A stretch of DNA of 8,200 bases from Chloroflexota bacterium. Lineage in GTDB: Bacteria; Chloroflexota; Anaerolineae; VGOG01. Made by a program: the position numbers and the translations under genes. Shown in pieces: positions 1 through 6,573 of this stretch (its first letter is position 1; each line of letters starts with the position of its first letter). Location of the stretch: positions 1-8,200 of the forward strand of contig JAUWYT010000053.1 of the NCBI GenBank assembly GCA_030615705.1, given 5' to 3'. The notes under the pieces were generated by a model. The model was not told the origin of the DNA. It saw nothing but the letters and a program-made list of their open reading frames with translations, and made no database searches.

Positions 1-487
1 TCGTCGCCTGGACTCTCACCTGGCTGGCGCGGTGATGAGCATCCCGGCCATCAAGGGGGTGGAGATAGGCCCCGCCTTTGAGAACGCTCGACTACCTGGA
101 ACCGAAGTGCAGGACGAGATCTTCCCGAATGTAGGGGCGACCGTACCTGGTGGCTCCCACGGTGTGAGTGGGTGGGCACAGGATCCCGCCCTTGCAACTT
201 TCAGAAAGACTAACCGGGCTGGTGGCATCGAAGGTGGCATCAGCAACGGACAGCCCATCGTGGTGCGTGCAGCCATGAAACCAATCCCCACTACCATGAC
301 ACCTTTGCGCTCGGTGGACCTGATCACAGGAGAGCCTGCACCTACTCAGTATCAACGCTCTGATGTCTGCGCAGTGCCTGCTGCTTCAATAGTCGGCGAG
401 GCCATGGTGGCCTGGGTAATCACAGACGCATTGATGGAGAAGCTGGGGGGAGATAGGATCGAGGAGATGAAGTCGAGGTGGAAGTGA
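1..487 (+). CDS. aroC: Chorismate synthase, C-terminal part (5' end outside window)
   Basis: This enzyme converts 5-enolpyruvylshikimate-3-phosphate to chorismate with reduced FMN, the last shared step of aromatic amino-acid synthesis, in the cytoplasm. The frame is open from base 2 and begins mid-protein with [21 protein letters not shown]. It continues with the family signatures [28 protein letters not shown] and [20 protein letters not shown]. The C-terminus looks normal ([16 protein letters not shown]). The odd part lies between QDEIF and FRKTNRAGG: homologues usually have under ten residues there, whereas this protein has about 26, encoded by a repeat-like sequence listed separately. The stop TGA at 485-487 overlaps the start region of aroKB, so the two are translationally coupled. 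Identity is certain; only the upstream start cannot be seen. Confidence 0.96.
   Translation, partial: RRLDSHLAGAVMSIPAIKGVEIGPAFENARLPGTEVQDEIFPNVGATVPGGSHGVSGWAQDPALATFRKTNRAGGIEGGISNGQPIVVRAAMKPIPTTMTPLRSVDLITGEPAPTQYQRSDVCAVPAASIVGEAMVAWVITDALMEKLGGDRIEEMKSRWK
130..196. repeat. In-frame palindromic repeat inside aroC with imperfect terminal inverted repeats
   Basis: The block starts TGTAGGGGCG and ends CGCCCTTGCA, whose reverse complement TGCAAGGGCG matches the start at 8 of 10 positions. Two internal hairpins are visible: ACCGT (140-144) with ACGGT (159-163), and GGGTGGG (170-176) with CCCGCCC (185-191, one G·T pair). It encodes about 22 residues ([15 protein letters not shown] and following) exactly where chorismate synthases normally have a short loop. 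I infer a small mobile or REP-like element accepted in frame. From memory, GTAGGGGCGA-type palindromes are common in environmental bacterial genomes. Exact ends are uncertain by a few bases. Confidence 0.6.
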
Positions 488-2121
488 GCAAGTGCGCAAG
501 TGACAAGTCGCAAACTTGCGCTAACATCGTCATCACCGGTTTCATGGGCACCGGTAAATCGAAAGTGGGGCTGGAAGTAGCCCGTCGCCTGGGCTGGGAG
601 TTTGTGGACATGGACACCCTCATCGAGCAGCGGGTGGGCATGACCATCCCTGAAATCTTCGCTCAGCGGGGCGAGGGGTTCTTTCGTCAACAGGAGCGCC
701 AACTTTGCCAAGAGTTGGCCAAAAGGCAGGGGCTAGTCATCGCCACCGGTGGCGGGGCGCTGATCCCTGAGGAGAACCGCCAGGCCCTGGGCACGGGCGG
801 GCTGCTGGTGTGCCTTACTTGCGATGTTCGGGAAATCTTGCGGCGTCTGGTCCAAGTAGAAGATAGGCCTCTCCTGGACGCGGCTGATCGGAGAGAGCGC
901 ATCGAAACCCTGCTGGCCGAGCGGCGCGAAGCCTATCGCCGCACCCCTCACCAAATTGACACCACGGGCTTGACGGTGGAGGAGGTGGCGGAGAGGGTGA
1001 TCAGGGTGCTGGGTGATTGGGGTGAGGCTGCTGTGGAAAGGATAGTGGTGCGCACGCCAACAGGAAGTTACGGGATCCATCTGGGCAAAGGGCTTCTGGC
1101 GCGGGTTGGTGAATTGGCGCGCCAGCAGGGGTTGCGGGGTAGAGTGGCCCTGGTCACCAACCGAACGGTCCGCGATCTGTACGCCGCCACCGTTATCGAA
1201 AGCTTGCGAAAAGCGGGCTTCGAGCCAGCCATCTGCCAGGTGCCTGATGGAGAGGCTTACAAGACCCTGGACACCGTCGGCCTCTTGTACGATCAGTTCA
1301 TCGAAGGCAGGCTTGATCGATACGGTGCGGTGCTGGCCCTGGGCGGTGGCGTTATCGGCGATCTGGCAGGCTTCGCGGCAGCCACCTACATGCGAGGAGT
1401 GTCCCTGGTACAGTTGCCCACCACCCTCTTGGCTATGGTGGATGCCAGCATTGGGGGCAAGGTGGCCGTGGATCACCCCAAGGGAAAGAATCTCATCGGC
1501 GCTTTCAAACAGCCAGAGTTGGTTTTGATTGACCCTCTCGCTTTGGCCACCCTCGACGAGGCAGAGATGCGATCGGGTTGGGCCGAGGTGATCAAGGCGG
1601 GGATGATCGGTTCGCCCAGCCTTTTCGAGCACTTGGAAGAGAGGGGAGACAAACCCTTGCTGTCCATACTTCGACATAGCTCAGTACAGGTCATCGCTGA
1701 GGCCATCCGCGTTAAGGTAGCTATCGTGGAAGAGGATCCTTATGAGAGTGGTCGGCGAGCTGTGCTCAACCTGGGCCACACCTTTGGCCACGCCTTGGAG
1801 GTGCTCAGTGGCTTCACGCTCCGCCACGGTGAGGCGGTGAGCATCGGCATGGTGGCTGCGACCAGGACAGCCGTCGCCCTTGGCCTGTGCGACGAGGCGG
1901 TCGAGGGGCGTTTACCCGCACTTCTGCAGCGATTTGGTTTACCAACCCGCTATGAAGGTTATGAGCCGAGAGAGGTTTGGAAGGCCATGGCCACCGACAA
2001 AAAGAGACGGGGGGAGAAGCTGCGTTTTGTATTGCCCAGAGCTATTGGGCAGGTTGTGGTCACCGACAAGGTGCCAAAGGCAATGGTCTTAGAGGTTTTA
2101 GAAAAGCTGAGGGAAAGATGA
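478..2121 (+). CDS. aroKB: Bifunctional shikimate kinase / 3-dehydroquinate synthase
   Basis: This fusion carries two shikimate-pathway activities. Residues about 16-180 are shikimate kinase: the P-loop GFMGTGKS (21-28), DMDTLIEQR for shikimate and Mg, [15 protein letters not shown] and the lid region RPLLD. Residues about 186-547 are 3-dehydroquinate synthase, an NAD- and metal-dependent enzyme making 3-dehydroquinate from DAHP. It has [19 protein letters not shown] (289-295), [17 protein letters not shown], then GWAEVIK with likely metal ligand E370, [11 protein letters not shown] with H434 and H438, and HGEAV with H450. The H/H/H spacing matches the characterised enzyme family. The start is a GTG, either 478 (11 nt after GAGGAG at 461-466) or 484. 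Residues 3-15 are encoded by a short repeat and are unlike homologues. Kinase and synthase fusions are known elsewhere, for example Thermotoga. The gene overlaps aroC and aroQ, indicating an operon. Confidence 0.95.
   Translation: MEVSKCASDKSQTCANIVITGFMGTGKSKVGLEVARRLGWEFVDMDTLIEQRVGMTIPEIFAQRGEGFFRQQERQLCQELAKRQGLVIATGGGALIPEENRQALGTGGLLVCLTCDVREILRRLVQVEDRPLLDAADRRERIETLLAERREAYRRTPHQIDTTGLTVEEVAERVIRVLGDWGEAAVERIVVRTPTGSYGIHLGKGLLARVGELARQQGLRGRVALVTNRTVRDLYAATVIESLRKAGFEPAICQVPDGEAYKTLDTVGLLYDQFIEGRLDRYGAVLALGGGVIGDLAGFAAATYMRGVSLVQLPTTLLAMVDASIGGKVAVDHPKGKNLIGAFKQPELVLIDPLALATLDEAEMRSGWAEVIKAGMIGSPSLFEHLEERGDKPLLSILRHSSVQVIAEAIRVKVAIVEEDPYESGRRAVLNLGHTFGHALEVLSGFTLRHGEAVSIGMVAATRTAVALGLCDEAVEGRLPALLQRFGLPTRYEGYEPREVWKAMATDKKRRGEKLRFVLPRAIGQVVVTDKVPKAMVLEVLEKLRER
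482..521. repeat. Short tandem/inverted repeat across the aroC–aroKB junction
   Basis: The stretch consists of AAGTGAGC (482-489), AAGTGCGC (490-497), AAGTGAC (498-504), AAGTCGC (505-511) and an inverted end, AAACTTGCGC (512-521). GCGCAAGT (494-501) and ACTTGCGC (514-521) form a perfect 8-bp inverted repeat with a 12-nt loop. It contains the aroC stop codon and the GTG at 484, one candidate aroKB start, and encodes the unusual [12 protein letters not shown]-terminus of AroKB. In the mRNA the hairpin would lie just after the start codon. It resembles neither of the other repeat families in this window. Confidence 0.6.
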
Positions 2122-2561
2122 GCGCTAAGATCCTTATTATCCACGGTCCTAACTTAAACTTGTTGGGCAGGCGGGAGCCGGAGGTTTACGGCTCGGTCAC
2201 TCTGGAGGAGATCAACGAGCGGTTGCAGGCTTACGCTGCTGACAAGGGTATCAAAGTTCGCACCTTCCAATCGAACCACGAAGGGGCTATCATCGACGCT
2301 ATCCACCAGGCGGTTGGGTGGGCCGATGGTTTGGTTATCAACCCCGGTGCTTATACCCATTATAGCTATGCCATCCGCGACGCTATCGCGGCCGTTGGTT
2401 TGCCTACCGTCGAAGTCCACCTGTCCAACATCCAGGGTCGCGAGGATTTTCGGCATCTCTCCGTCATTGCCCCCGTCTGCCTCGGTCAGATCGCGGGCTT
2501 CGGCTGGCAAAGCTATGTCTTGGGGTTAGAAGCCTTGCTGATGAAGCTGGCTAAGAATTGA
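2118..2561 (+). CDS. aroQ: Type II 3-dehydroquinate dehydratase
   Basis: This small enzyme dehydrates 3-dehydroquinate to 3-dehydroshikimate, directly following the reaction of the AroB half of the preceding gene. Its 147 residues fit the type II (dodecameric) family. Visible signatures are [19 protein letters not shown] with the catalytic Tyr at residue 24 and an Arg at 18-19, [42 protein letters not shown] with the catalytic His at 101, and [14 protein letters not shown] at the C-terminus. I place the start at ATG 2118, which overlaps the aroKB stop as ATGA. The frame is open further upstream, but that extension does not resemble the family. The gene is complete and is the last of the shikimate operon here; the following promoter begins at its stop codon. 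Confidence 0.95.
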   Translation: MSAKILIIHGPNLNLLGRREPEVYGSVTLEEINERLQAYAADKGIKVRTFQSNHEGAIIDAIHQAVGWADGLVINPGAYTHYSYAIRDAIAAVGLPTVEVHLSNIQGREDFRHLSVIAPVCLGQIAGFGWQSYVLGLEALLMKLAKN

Positions 2562-2586
2562 CATCCCCTTGCTAAAATGATAGAAT
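2558..2586 (+). promoter_or_regulatory. Sigma70-type promoter, TTGACA-17-TAGAAT
   Basis: A perfect -35 hexamer TTGACA (2558-2563) is followed after exactly 17 bp by TAGAAT (2581-2586), one mismatch from TATAAT, in a locally AT-rich stretch. The -35 box overlaps the aroQ stop codon (2559-2561). It faces the surface-protein gene whose start region is about 70-80 bp downstream, giving that gene its own transcription unit. The rest of the gap (2587-2636) shows nothing else convincing. Confidence 0.65.
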
Positions 2587-2636
2587 AAAACGCATTTGGC
2601 CCGAGAGCCTTGACATCGTGTTCTTGCATCGAGTTT

Positions 2637-2671
2637 GGAGGGAGCGAAAAATTTATTGAATAAAGCGATTG
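2637..2671 (+). promoter_or_regulatory. Ribosome-binding site and ambiguous start of the surface-protein gene
   Basis: GGAGGGAG (2637-2644) is a strong Shine-Dalgarno sequence, but the first usual start codon in the coding frame, TTG 2669, is 24 nt further on, too far. A TTG at 2656-2658 sits 11 nt after it but is one frame off. In the coding frame the codons before TTG 2669 read ATA AAG CGA after a stop at 2657-2659. Either an ATA at 2660 starts translation, giving a typical basic signal-peptide N-terminus, or one base is wrong or lost between 2659 and 2669. Confidence 0.5.
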
Positions 2672-3451
2672 ATTCCTCGGGCTGTTGGATTAGCCACATT
2701 TCTAAGCGCTTTGCTGGTCAATACCATCTATGCGGATATCACCAATGTTCGCATGACGGATACCCCTGGGGGGTCAGCGGTGACCCAGTTCGCCTCTGGG
2801 ACAAGCGTGGTTTACGTTGTCTTCGACTACTCTGATATGCAGAACGACGAGATCAGGGTAAGGGTTTATGACAATGTAGGCAATGTCCTATTCGAACAGG
2901 TCAAAGTTTACACAGGGTCCGGGACAGAGTCCATTGCCATCTCGCCCGAGGTGGAGGCCTTCGCCGATGGGCGGTATCTCACCAATTTGTACAGCGGTTT
3001 GTTTCCGATTGGGACCATCATCTGGGATGTAACTCCAGTCACTGGGGAGGCAACTCACACACCTACGCTTACTCCAACGTCGGCGCAACCTATGCCAACA
3101 CTAGTGCCGGGGCAGCCGACGCCAACTCCAATGCCACCGACGCTGACACCGACTCCGGTGCTGCCAATGGCCACAGCCACAAAGATATCGCTAACGCCAA
3201 CATTGGCCACAGTTCTGCCGACAGCCCCCCCAATGCCAGCTACAGCCACGGTGATGTCACCATCTCCCACTGCGACAACGGCATTGCCAACACCGACAAC
3301 CGCACTGACGCCAATGTTTACCCCCGCACCCACTGCCACTTCAGGCACCGTGGAAGGGACAAAGCCTTTCTTTGTTTTCGCTGGCTATGTTTGTGTAGCA
3401 CTGGCATTGGCCCTCTTGGCTTTGTTGATTTGGCGGAGACGGCCTTCTTGA
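2669..3451 (+). CDS. Secreted, C-terminally membrane-anchored protein with Thr/Pro-rich linker, function unknown
   Basis: I do not recognise a named family. From TTG 2669 the protein has 260 residues. Residues 1-22 look like a signal peptide (hydrophobic GLATFLSALLV, likely cleavage after TIYA). Residues 23-123 alternate hydrophobic and polar residues as in a small beta-sandwich (TSVVYVVFDYSD, EIRVRVYDNVGNVLFEQ, GRYLTNLYSG). Residues about 126-226 are a low-complexity Thr/Pro/Ala linker. Residues 233-254 are one membrane helix followed by RRRPS, so the domain would sit outside the cell on a stalk, with a short cytoplasmic tail. There is no LPXTG motif. It has its own upstream promoter and no functional link to the amino-acid genes either side. 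The N-terminus is uncertain, since the RBS does not match the frame. Base composition is less GC-rich than in the flanking enzymes. Confidence 0.75.
   Translation: MIPRAVGLATFLSALLVNTIYADITNVRMTDTPGGSAVTQFASGTSVVYVVFDYSDMQNDEIRVRVYDNVGNVLFEQVKVYTGSGTESIAISPEVEAFADGRYLTNLYSGLFPIGTIIWDVTPVTGEATHTPTLTPTSAQPMPTLVPGQPTPTPMPPTLTPTPVLPMATATKISLTPTLATVLPTAPPMPATATVMSPSPTATTALPTPTTALTPMFTPAPTATSGTVEGTKPFFVFAGYVCVALALALLALLIWRRRPS
3044..3346 (+). repeat. Thr/Pro low-complexity coding region
   Basis: About 100 codons are almost entirely Thr, Pro, Ala, Met and Leu, with recurring ACNCCN (Thr-Pro) pairs and short near-repeats such as CCAACNCCNACN. It encodes the extended stalk between the extracellular domain and the membrane helix. 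The opposite strand is open over the same span and would give a Val/Gly-rich protein, which is only a composition effect. Confidence 0.7.
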
Positions 3452-3452
3452 T

Positions 3453-3662
3453 TCTCCCAAGAATTATCTTAACAGTGTGGCTGATGGGACGGTGGTGCTC
3501 TTCGAGACCAGTCTGGGGAGCTTGGGCAGTGTTACAGTTACTAAGGCCACAGGCAACGGAGTAGCTACAGCTACGTTGACCTCTCAAGTCCCCGGGCATT
3601 GCAGCGATCACGGCCACGTTGGATTCCAACGTCAATTCCTCATTGACTTGTTACTCCTTACC
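3453..3662 (+). pseudogene. Frameshifted remnant of a bacterial Ig-like (Big_1/invasin-type) domain
   Basis: Read from about 3459, one frame gives KNYLNSVADGTVVLFETSLGS, then VTVTKATGNGVATATLTSQVPG up to 3596. This closely follows the Big_1 pattern of 'DGTVV.F.TS.G', 'NGVATATLTS' and 'G.A.ITAT'. The rest of the strand pattern, IAAITATLDSNVNSSLT, continues only in the next frame from 3598, so one extra base near 3597 breaks the domain. No start codon with a ribosome-binding site and no signal peptide precede it. I infer a decayed fragment of a surface protein, perhaps once joined to or neighbouring the gene ending at 3451. The match to Big_1 is by eye. Confidence 0.55.
3616..3647. other. Two adjacent short inverted repeats
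   Basis: ACGTTGG (3616-3622) pairs with CCAACGT (3626-3632) around a 3-nt loop, and GTCAAT (3631-3636) pairs with ATTGAC (3642-3647) around a 5-nt loop. The two share bases 3631-3632, so they cannot both form fully. They lie within or just after the Ig-domain remnant. Role unknown; they may be chance or the remains of a terminator. Confidence 0.35.
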
Positions 3663-3699
3663 TCGTTACTCATTGATGGGACATCGCGGTCCCAACGAC

Positions 3700-3729
3700 G
3701 AAGCCGTCTGTCGAAGGACAGGCGGCTTC
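3700..3729 (+). terminator. Strong hairpin upstream of thrC, possible terminator
   Basis: GAAGCCGTCTGTC (3700-3712) pairs with GACAGGCGGCTTC (3717-3729) over 13 bp with one G·T pair and a 4-nt loop GAAG. It is followed by only a weak T run (CATTTTG, 3734-3740), so it is an imperfect intrinsic terminator. It could end transcription from the surface-protein unit. It ends 22 bp before the thrC start. The loop region CTGTCGAAGG also resembles the core of the dispersed repeat family found in thrC, the kinase gene and asd, so it may instead be a repeat relic. Confidence 0.45.
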
Positions 3730-3751
3730 ACGTCATTTTGAGGAGAGAAAG

Positions 3752-5152
3752 GTGGACTTCAAGCTGAGGTGCATTGCCTGTGGCGCGGAATATCTCCCCC
3801 AGGAGATCCGATACAACTGCGACTGTGGCGGCCTGCTGGACGTTGAACACGACTTAGATTCCTTGCGAGAGCAGGTATCCAGGGAGCTCTTCGACAATCG
3901 TCTAGGGGACCTGGCGCTGCCCTACGCCAGCGGCGTCTGGCGCTATAGGGAGCTGATCCTGCCCTTGGACGAGAGGGCAATCGTCTCCCGCCCTGAGGGG
4001 AATACGAATCTCTACCGCCCTTCGACAGCCCTTCGACGGGGCCCCTGGTCCTTTGGCACTTGTCCTGGACCCTTTGTCCTTGGGCCAAAGGACCAAGGGC
4101 GACAAGTACAGGGCCCAGGGCAAGACTCAGGACACTGCAGCCTTGGCCTGAGCAATTGGCTGGGGGTGGACGACCTCTATCTGAAGCACGAGGGTGAGAA
4201 CCCCACAGGTTCGTTCAAGGACCGGGGGATGACGGTGGGGGTGACCCAGGCCAAGCTCCTGGGTTGCCGGGCCGTGGCCTGTGCTTCCACGGGCAACACC
4301 TCAGCCTCCCTGGCTGCCTACGCGGCCCTGGCAGGGCTTTCCGCCATCGTCTTCGTCCCCCAGGGACAGATCGCCTTCGGGAAGCTCTCGCAGGCTCTGG
4401 CCTACGGGGCTAAAACCCTGCAGGTGAGAGGCGATTTCGACACTGCCATGAGGCTGGTGCGCCAGACCTGTGACGAACTGGGCATCTACTTGCTGAATTC
4501 GGTCAACCCCTTCCGCCTGGAGGGACAGAAGAGCATCGTCTTCGAGGCTCTGCAGCAATTGGGTTGGGAAGTACCGGACTGGATCGTCCTGCCGGCGGGC
4601 AATTTGGGCAACACCAGTGCCTTCGGCAAGGCCCTCTACGAGCTAAAGGAGTTGGGGCTCATCGGCCGAATGCCGCGCCTGGCCGCTGTCCAGGCCCAGG
4701 GAGCCAATCCTTTCTACCGCAGTTTCCTGGGAGGCTTCCAGCAACGGGAGAGCGTGGAGGCGCGCACTATAGCCACGGCCATCCGCATTGGCGACCCGGT
4801 GAGCTACCCTAGAGCGGTGCGGGCCCTGCGCTGGACAGACGGCCTGGTAGCCGAGGTCACCGATCAGGAGATCATGGACGCCAAGGCCAGGGTAGATGCG
4901 GCGGGCATTGGCTGCGAGCCTGCCTCGGCCGCCGCTGTTGCCGGAGCTAAGAAGCTGGTTGAGGCGAGCGTCATCGGGCGAAAAGAGAAGGTATTGGTCA
5001 TTCTCACCGGACATCTCCTGAAAGACCCCCAGGCGACGGTTGGTTACCACTTGGAGAAGCTGGCGGGCCTAACTCCAGCCTACGCCAATTGTCCCGTGGC
5101 CATTGAGCCGACGCTGGAGGCGGTGCAGGAAGCACTGGAGGGAAGATTATGA
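3752..5152 (+). CDS. thrC: Threonine synthase with an in-frame repeat-encoded insertion
   Basis: This PLP enzyme makes threonine from O-phosphohomoserine. The GTG start at 3752 follows GAGGAG (3740-3745) by 6 nt. Residues 7-28 have a zinc-ribbon-like C-x2-C (7, 10) and CDC (23, 25). Then come EGNTNLY, GENPTGSFKDRGMTV with the PLP lysine at K156, the phosphate-cradle ASTGNTSASLAAYAALAG, PAGNLGNTSAFGKALYE and GCEPASAAAVAGAKKL. All key residues are present. The anomaly is residues about 89-128, from RPSTALRRGPW to GQDSGHCS, between NTNLY and LSNWLGVDDLYLKHEG, where homologues have only a few residues. The matching DNA is a palindromic repeat, listed separately. Without it the length would be about 427 residues, normal for the family. 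The stop overlaps the aspartate kinase start (ATGA). Since the frame is intact and all motifs remain, I expect a functional enzyme with a surface-loop insertion. Confidence 0.94.
   Translation: MDFKLRCIACGAEYLPQEIRYNCDCGGLLDVEHDLDSLREQVSRELFDNRLGDLALPYASGVWRYRELILPLDERAIVSRPEGNTNLYRPSTALRRGPWSFGTCPGPFVLGPKDQGRQVQGPGQDSGHCSLGLSNWLGVDDLYLKHEGENPTGSFKDRGMTVGVTQAKLLGCRAVACASTGNTSASLAAYAALAGLSAIVFVPQGQIAFGKLSQALAYGAKTLQVRGDFDTAMRLVRQTCDELGIYLLNSVNPFRLEGQKSIVFEALQQLGWEVPDWIVLPAGNLGNTSAFGKALYELKELGLIGRMPRLAAVQAQGANPFYRSFLGGFQQRESVEARTIATAIRIGDPVSYPRAVRALRWTDGLVAEVTDQEIMDAKARVDAAGIGCEPASAAAVAGAKKLVEASVIGRKEKVLVILTGHLLKDPQATVGYHLEKLAGLTPAYANCPVAIEPTLEAVQEALEGRL
4018..4135 (-). repeat. Dispersed palindromic element inside thrC (reverse orientation)
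   Basis: Read on the minus strand the block begins GTGTCCTGAG (4135 down to 4126) and ends with two CGAAGGG units (ending at 4018), the same two ends as the elements at 6549-6618 and 7763-7832. Here the middle is longer (118 bp in total). GGTCCTTTGGC (4047-4057) has a perfect 11-bp inverted copy, GCCAAAGGACC (4084-4094), and ACTTGTC (4058-4064) pairs with GACAAGT (4101-4107). These interleaved stems suggest a second short repeat nested in the first. The thrC reading frame passes through without a stop. Confidence 0.7.
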
Positions 5153-6573
5153 TTGTGATGAAGTTCGGTGGCACGTCCCTTGGCGATGGGGAGGCCATCA
5201 AGAGGGCAGCGGACATCGTCTGTCACACCTTGGAAGACAAGGGAGAGGTCGTGGTGGTGGTCTCGGCTATGAGCGGAGTAACCGACGTCTTGCTCTCTGC
5301 GGCTACCTCCGCGGCCCGAGGGAATGGTGAGACCTTCCGTCGGGCGCGATGGGCCCTCTCGGACCGCCATCGCCTAGCCATGACCGAGGCCATCAGCGAC
5401 GAAGAAGCTCGGCTGCAGTTGATGGAGGAGGTCGAGGCCCTTCTATCCGGTTTCGAGAGCCTTTGTCGCAGCGTTCATATTCTGGGGGAGCTTACGGCCC
5501 GGGGCTCCGATGCTGTGGCATCCCTGGGGGAGAGGCTGACGGTGCGCATTCTAGCTGCGGCTCTGAGAGAAAAAGGGGTGACTGCCACGGCGGTGGAGGC
5601 GACCGAGGTCATTGTCACCAATGGCCAACACGGCTCAGCCGCGCCCCTCATGGATGAGACGAGGGAGACGGCACGGGCACGTCTCCTGCCCCTCCTGGCC
5701 GAAGGGGTGACGCCAGTGGTGACGGGTTTCATCGCTGCTGCCAAAGATGGGGTGACCACCACTCTGGGGCGCGGGGGGAGTGACCATACGGCGGCCATCC
5801 TGGGCGCTTGCTTGGATAGCGACGAGGTCTGGATCTGGACCGATGTGGATGGGGTGATGACGGCCGACCCGATGGTGGTGCCTGAGGCCCGCACCTTGCC
5901 TGAGATCTCCTACGCCGAGGCGGCGGAGCTCTCCTACTTCGGGGCCAAAGTTATCCACCCCAAGACGATCCTGCCAGCGGTGGAGCGAGGCATTCCCTTG
6001 CGCATCGTCAACACCTTCAACCCCTCTCACCCCGGCACTTTGATCGTTGCCGAGGTCAAACTCAGCGAGCTTACGGTGAAGGGAATCACCTCCATCAAGG
6101 GCCTGAGCCTCGTTACGGTGGAGGGAAGAGGGATGCTGGGGGTGCCGGGCATCGCCGCCAGGGTCTTCACCGCCGTGGCCCAGGGGGGTATCAGCGTGCT
6201 GATGATCTCCCAGTCTTCCTCGGAGCAGAACATCTGCTTCGTTATCCGGCAGGAGGCTGTGGAGGACGCTCTGAGGGCTCTGGAGGCGGCCTTCGAGCTG
6301 GAGTTGGCCCGCCGCAACGTGGATCGCATCTGGGCCCAGGATAAGGTGGTAATCGTAGCCGCAGTGGGAGCAGGGATGAAGGGAACGCCGGGGATAGCCG
6401 CCAAGGTTTTCGGCGCCCTGGGGAAGCACGGTGTCAACGTTATCTCCATCGCCCAGGGCTCCTCGGAGTACAACATCTCCTTCGTGGTGGACGAGGGGGA
6501 CATGGAAGACGCGGTGCGATACATCCACCAGGAGTTTGGGCTAGGGCTGTGTCCTGAGCCTGCGTCGTCCTGA
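5149..6573 (+). CDS. lysC: Aspartate kinase with two C-terminal ACT domains
   Basis: It phosphorylates aspartate, the committed step to lysine, threonine and methionine. The ATG at 5149 overlaps the thrC stop, with GGAGGGAAG (5137-5145) as ribosome-binding site. Catalytic-domain motifs are KFGGTS (5-10), RGSDAVASLGERL (118-130), GFIAAAKDGVTTTLGRGGSDHTA (193-215), TDVDGVMTADP (231-241) and SYFGAKVIHP (262-271). Two ACT domains follow: residues about 318-385 with GVPGIAARVF and SQSSSEQNICFVI, and about 399-465 with GTPGIAAKVF and AQGSSEYNISFVV. These normally bind an end-product amino acid, so feedback inhibition is likely; which amino acid cannot be told. There is no fused homoserine dehydrogenase. 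The last residues, CPEPASS, and the stop codon come from a dispersed repeat. The symbol lysC is the general name for a monofunctional kinase. Confidence 0.94.
   Translation: MIVMKFGGTSLGDGEAIKRAADIVCHTLEDKGEVVVVVSAMSGVTDVLLSAATSAARGNGETFRRARWALSDRHRLAMTEAISDEEARLQLMEEVEALLSGFESLCRSVHILGELTARGSDAVASLGERLTVRILAAALREKGVTATAVEATEVIVTNGQHGSAAPLMDETRETARARLLPLLAEGVTPVVTGFIAAAKDGVTTTLGRGGSDHTAAILGACLDSDEVWIWTDVDGVMTADPMVVPEARTLPEISYAEAAELSYFGAKVIHPKTILPAVERGIPLRIVNTFNPSHPGTLIVAEVKLSELTVKGITSIKGLSLVTVEGRGMLGVPGIAARVFTAVAQGGISVLMISQSSSEQNICFVIRQEAVEDALRALEAAFELELARRNVDRIWAQDKVVIVAAVGAGMKGTPGIAAKVFGALGKHGVNVISIAQGSSEYNISFVVDEGDMEDAVRYIHQEFGLGLCPEPASS

Noticed and set aside
733..1677. Long open frame on the minus strand (314 codons)
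   Set aside because: It lies antisense to the clearly conserved aroKB and has no recognisable protein motifs; it results from GC-rich codon use.
1977..2117. N-terminal extension of aroQ from an upstream in-frame ATG
   Set aside because: The extension does not resemble dehydratases, while ATG 2118 gives the exact family N-terminus and overlaps the preceding stop.
2610..2640. Second promoter at the TTGACA at 2610-2615
   Set aside because: There is no -10-like hexamer 16-18 bp downstream.
3643..3671. Promoter for thrC at TTGACT (3643-3648)
   Set aside because: At the proper spacing the sequence is TTACTC, a poor -10 box; the thrC operon promoter remains unidentified.
3678..3740. T-box leader upstream of thrC
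   Set aside because: GGGAC-ATCGCG-GTCCC followed by a strong hairpin recalls a T-box, but the conserved GGTGG-ACCGCG core is not matched, the hairpin does not overlap it, and no specifier stem is seen in the preceding Ig-domain remnant.
3477..3767. Open frame of 96 codons as an intact gene
   Set aside because: Only its first part looks like protein (Ig-like domain); after 3597 it leaves that frame and then runs through the hairpin into thrC.
4018..4135. CRISPR array or phase-variable tandem repeat
   Set aside because: Units are palindromic and not regularly spaced, there are no spacers, and the ends match the dispersed element.
5635..6528. Long open frame on the minus strand (297 codons)
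   Set aside because: It is antisense to the aspartate kinase ACT region, and its His/Asp/Gly-rich translation matches nothing I know.
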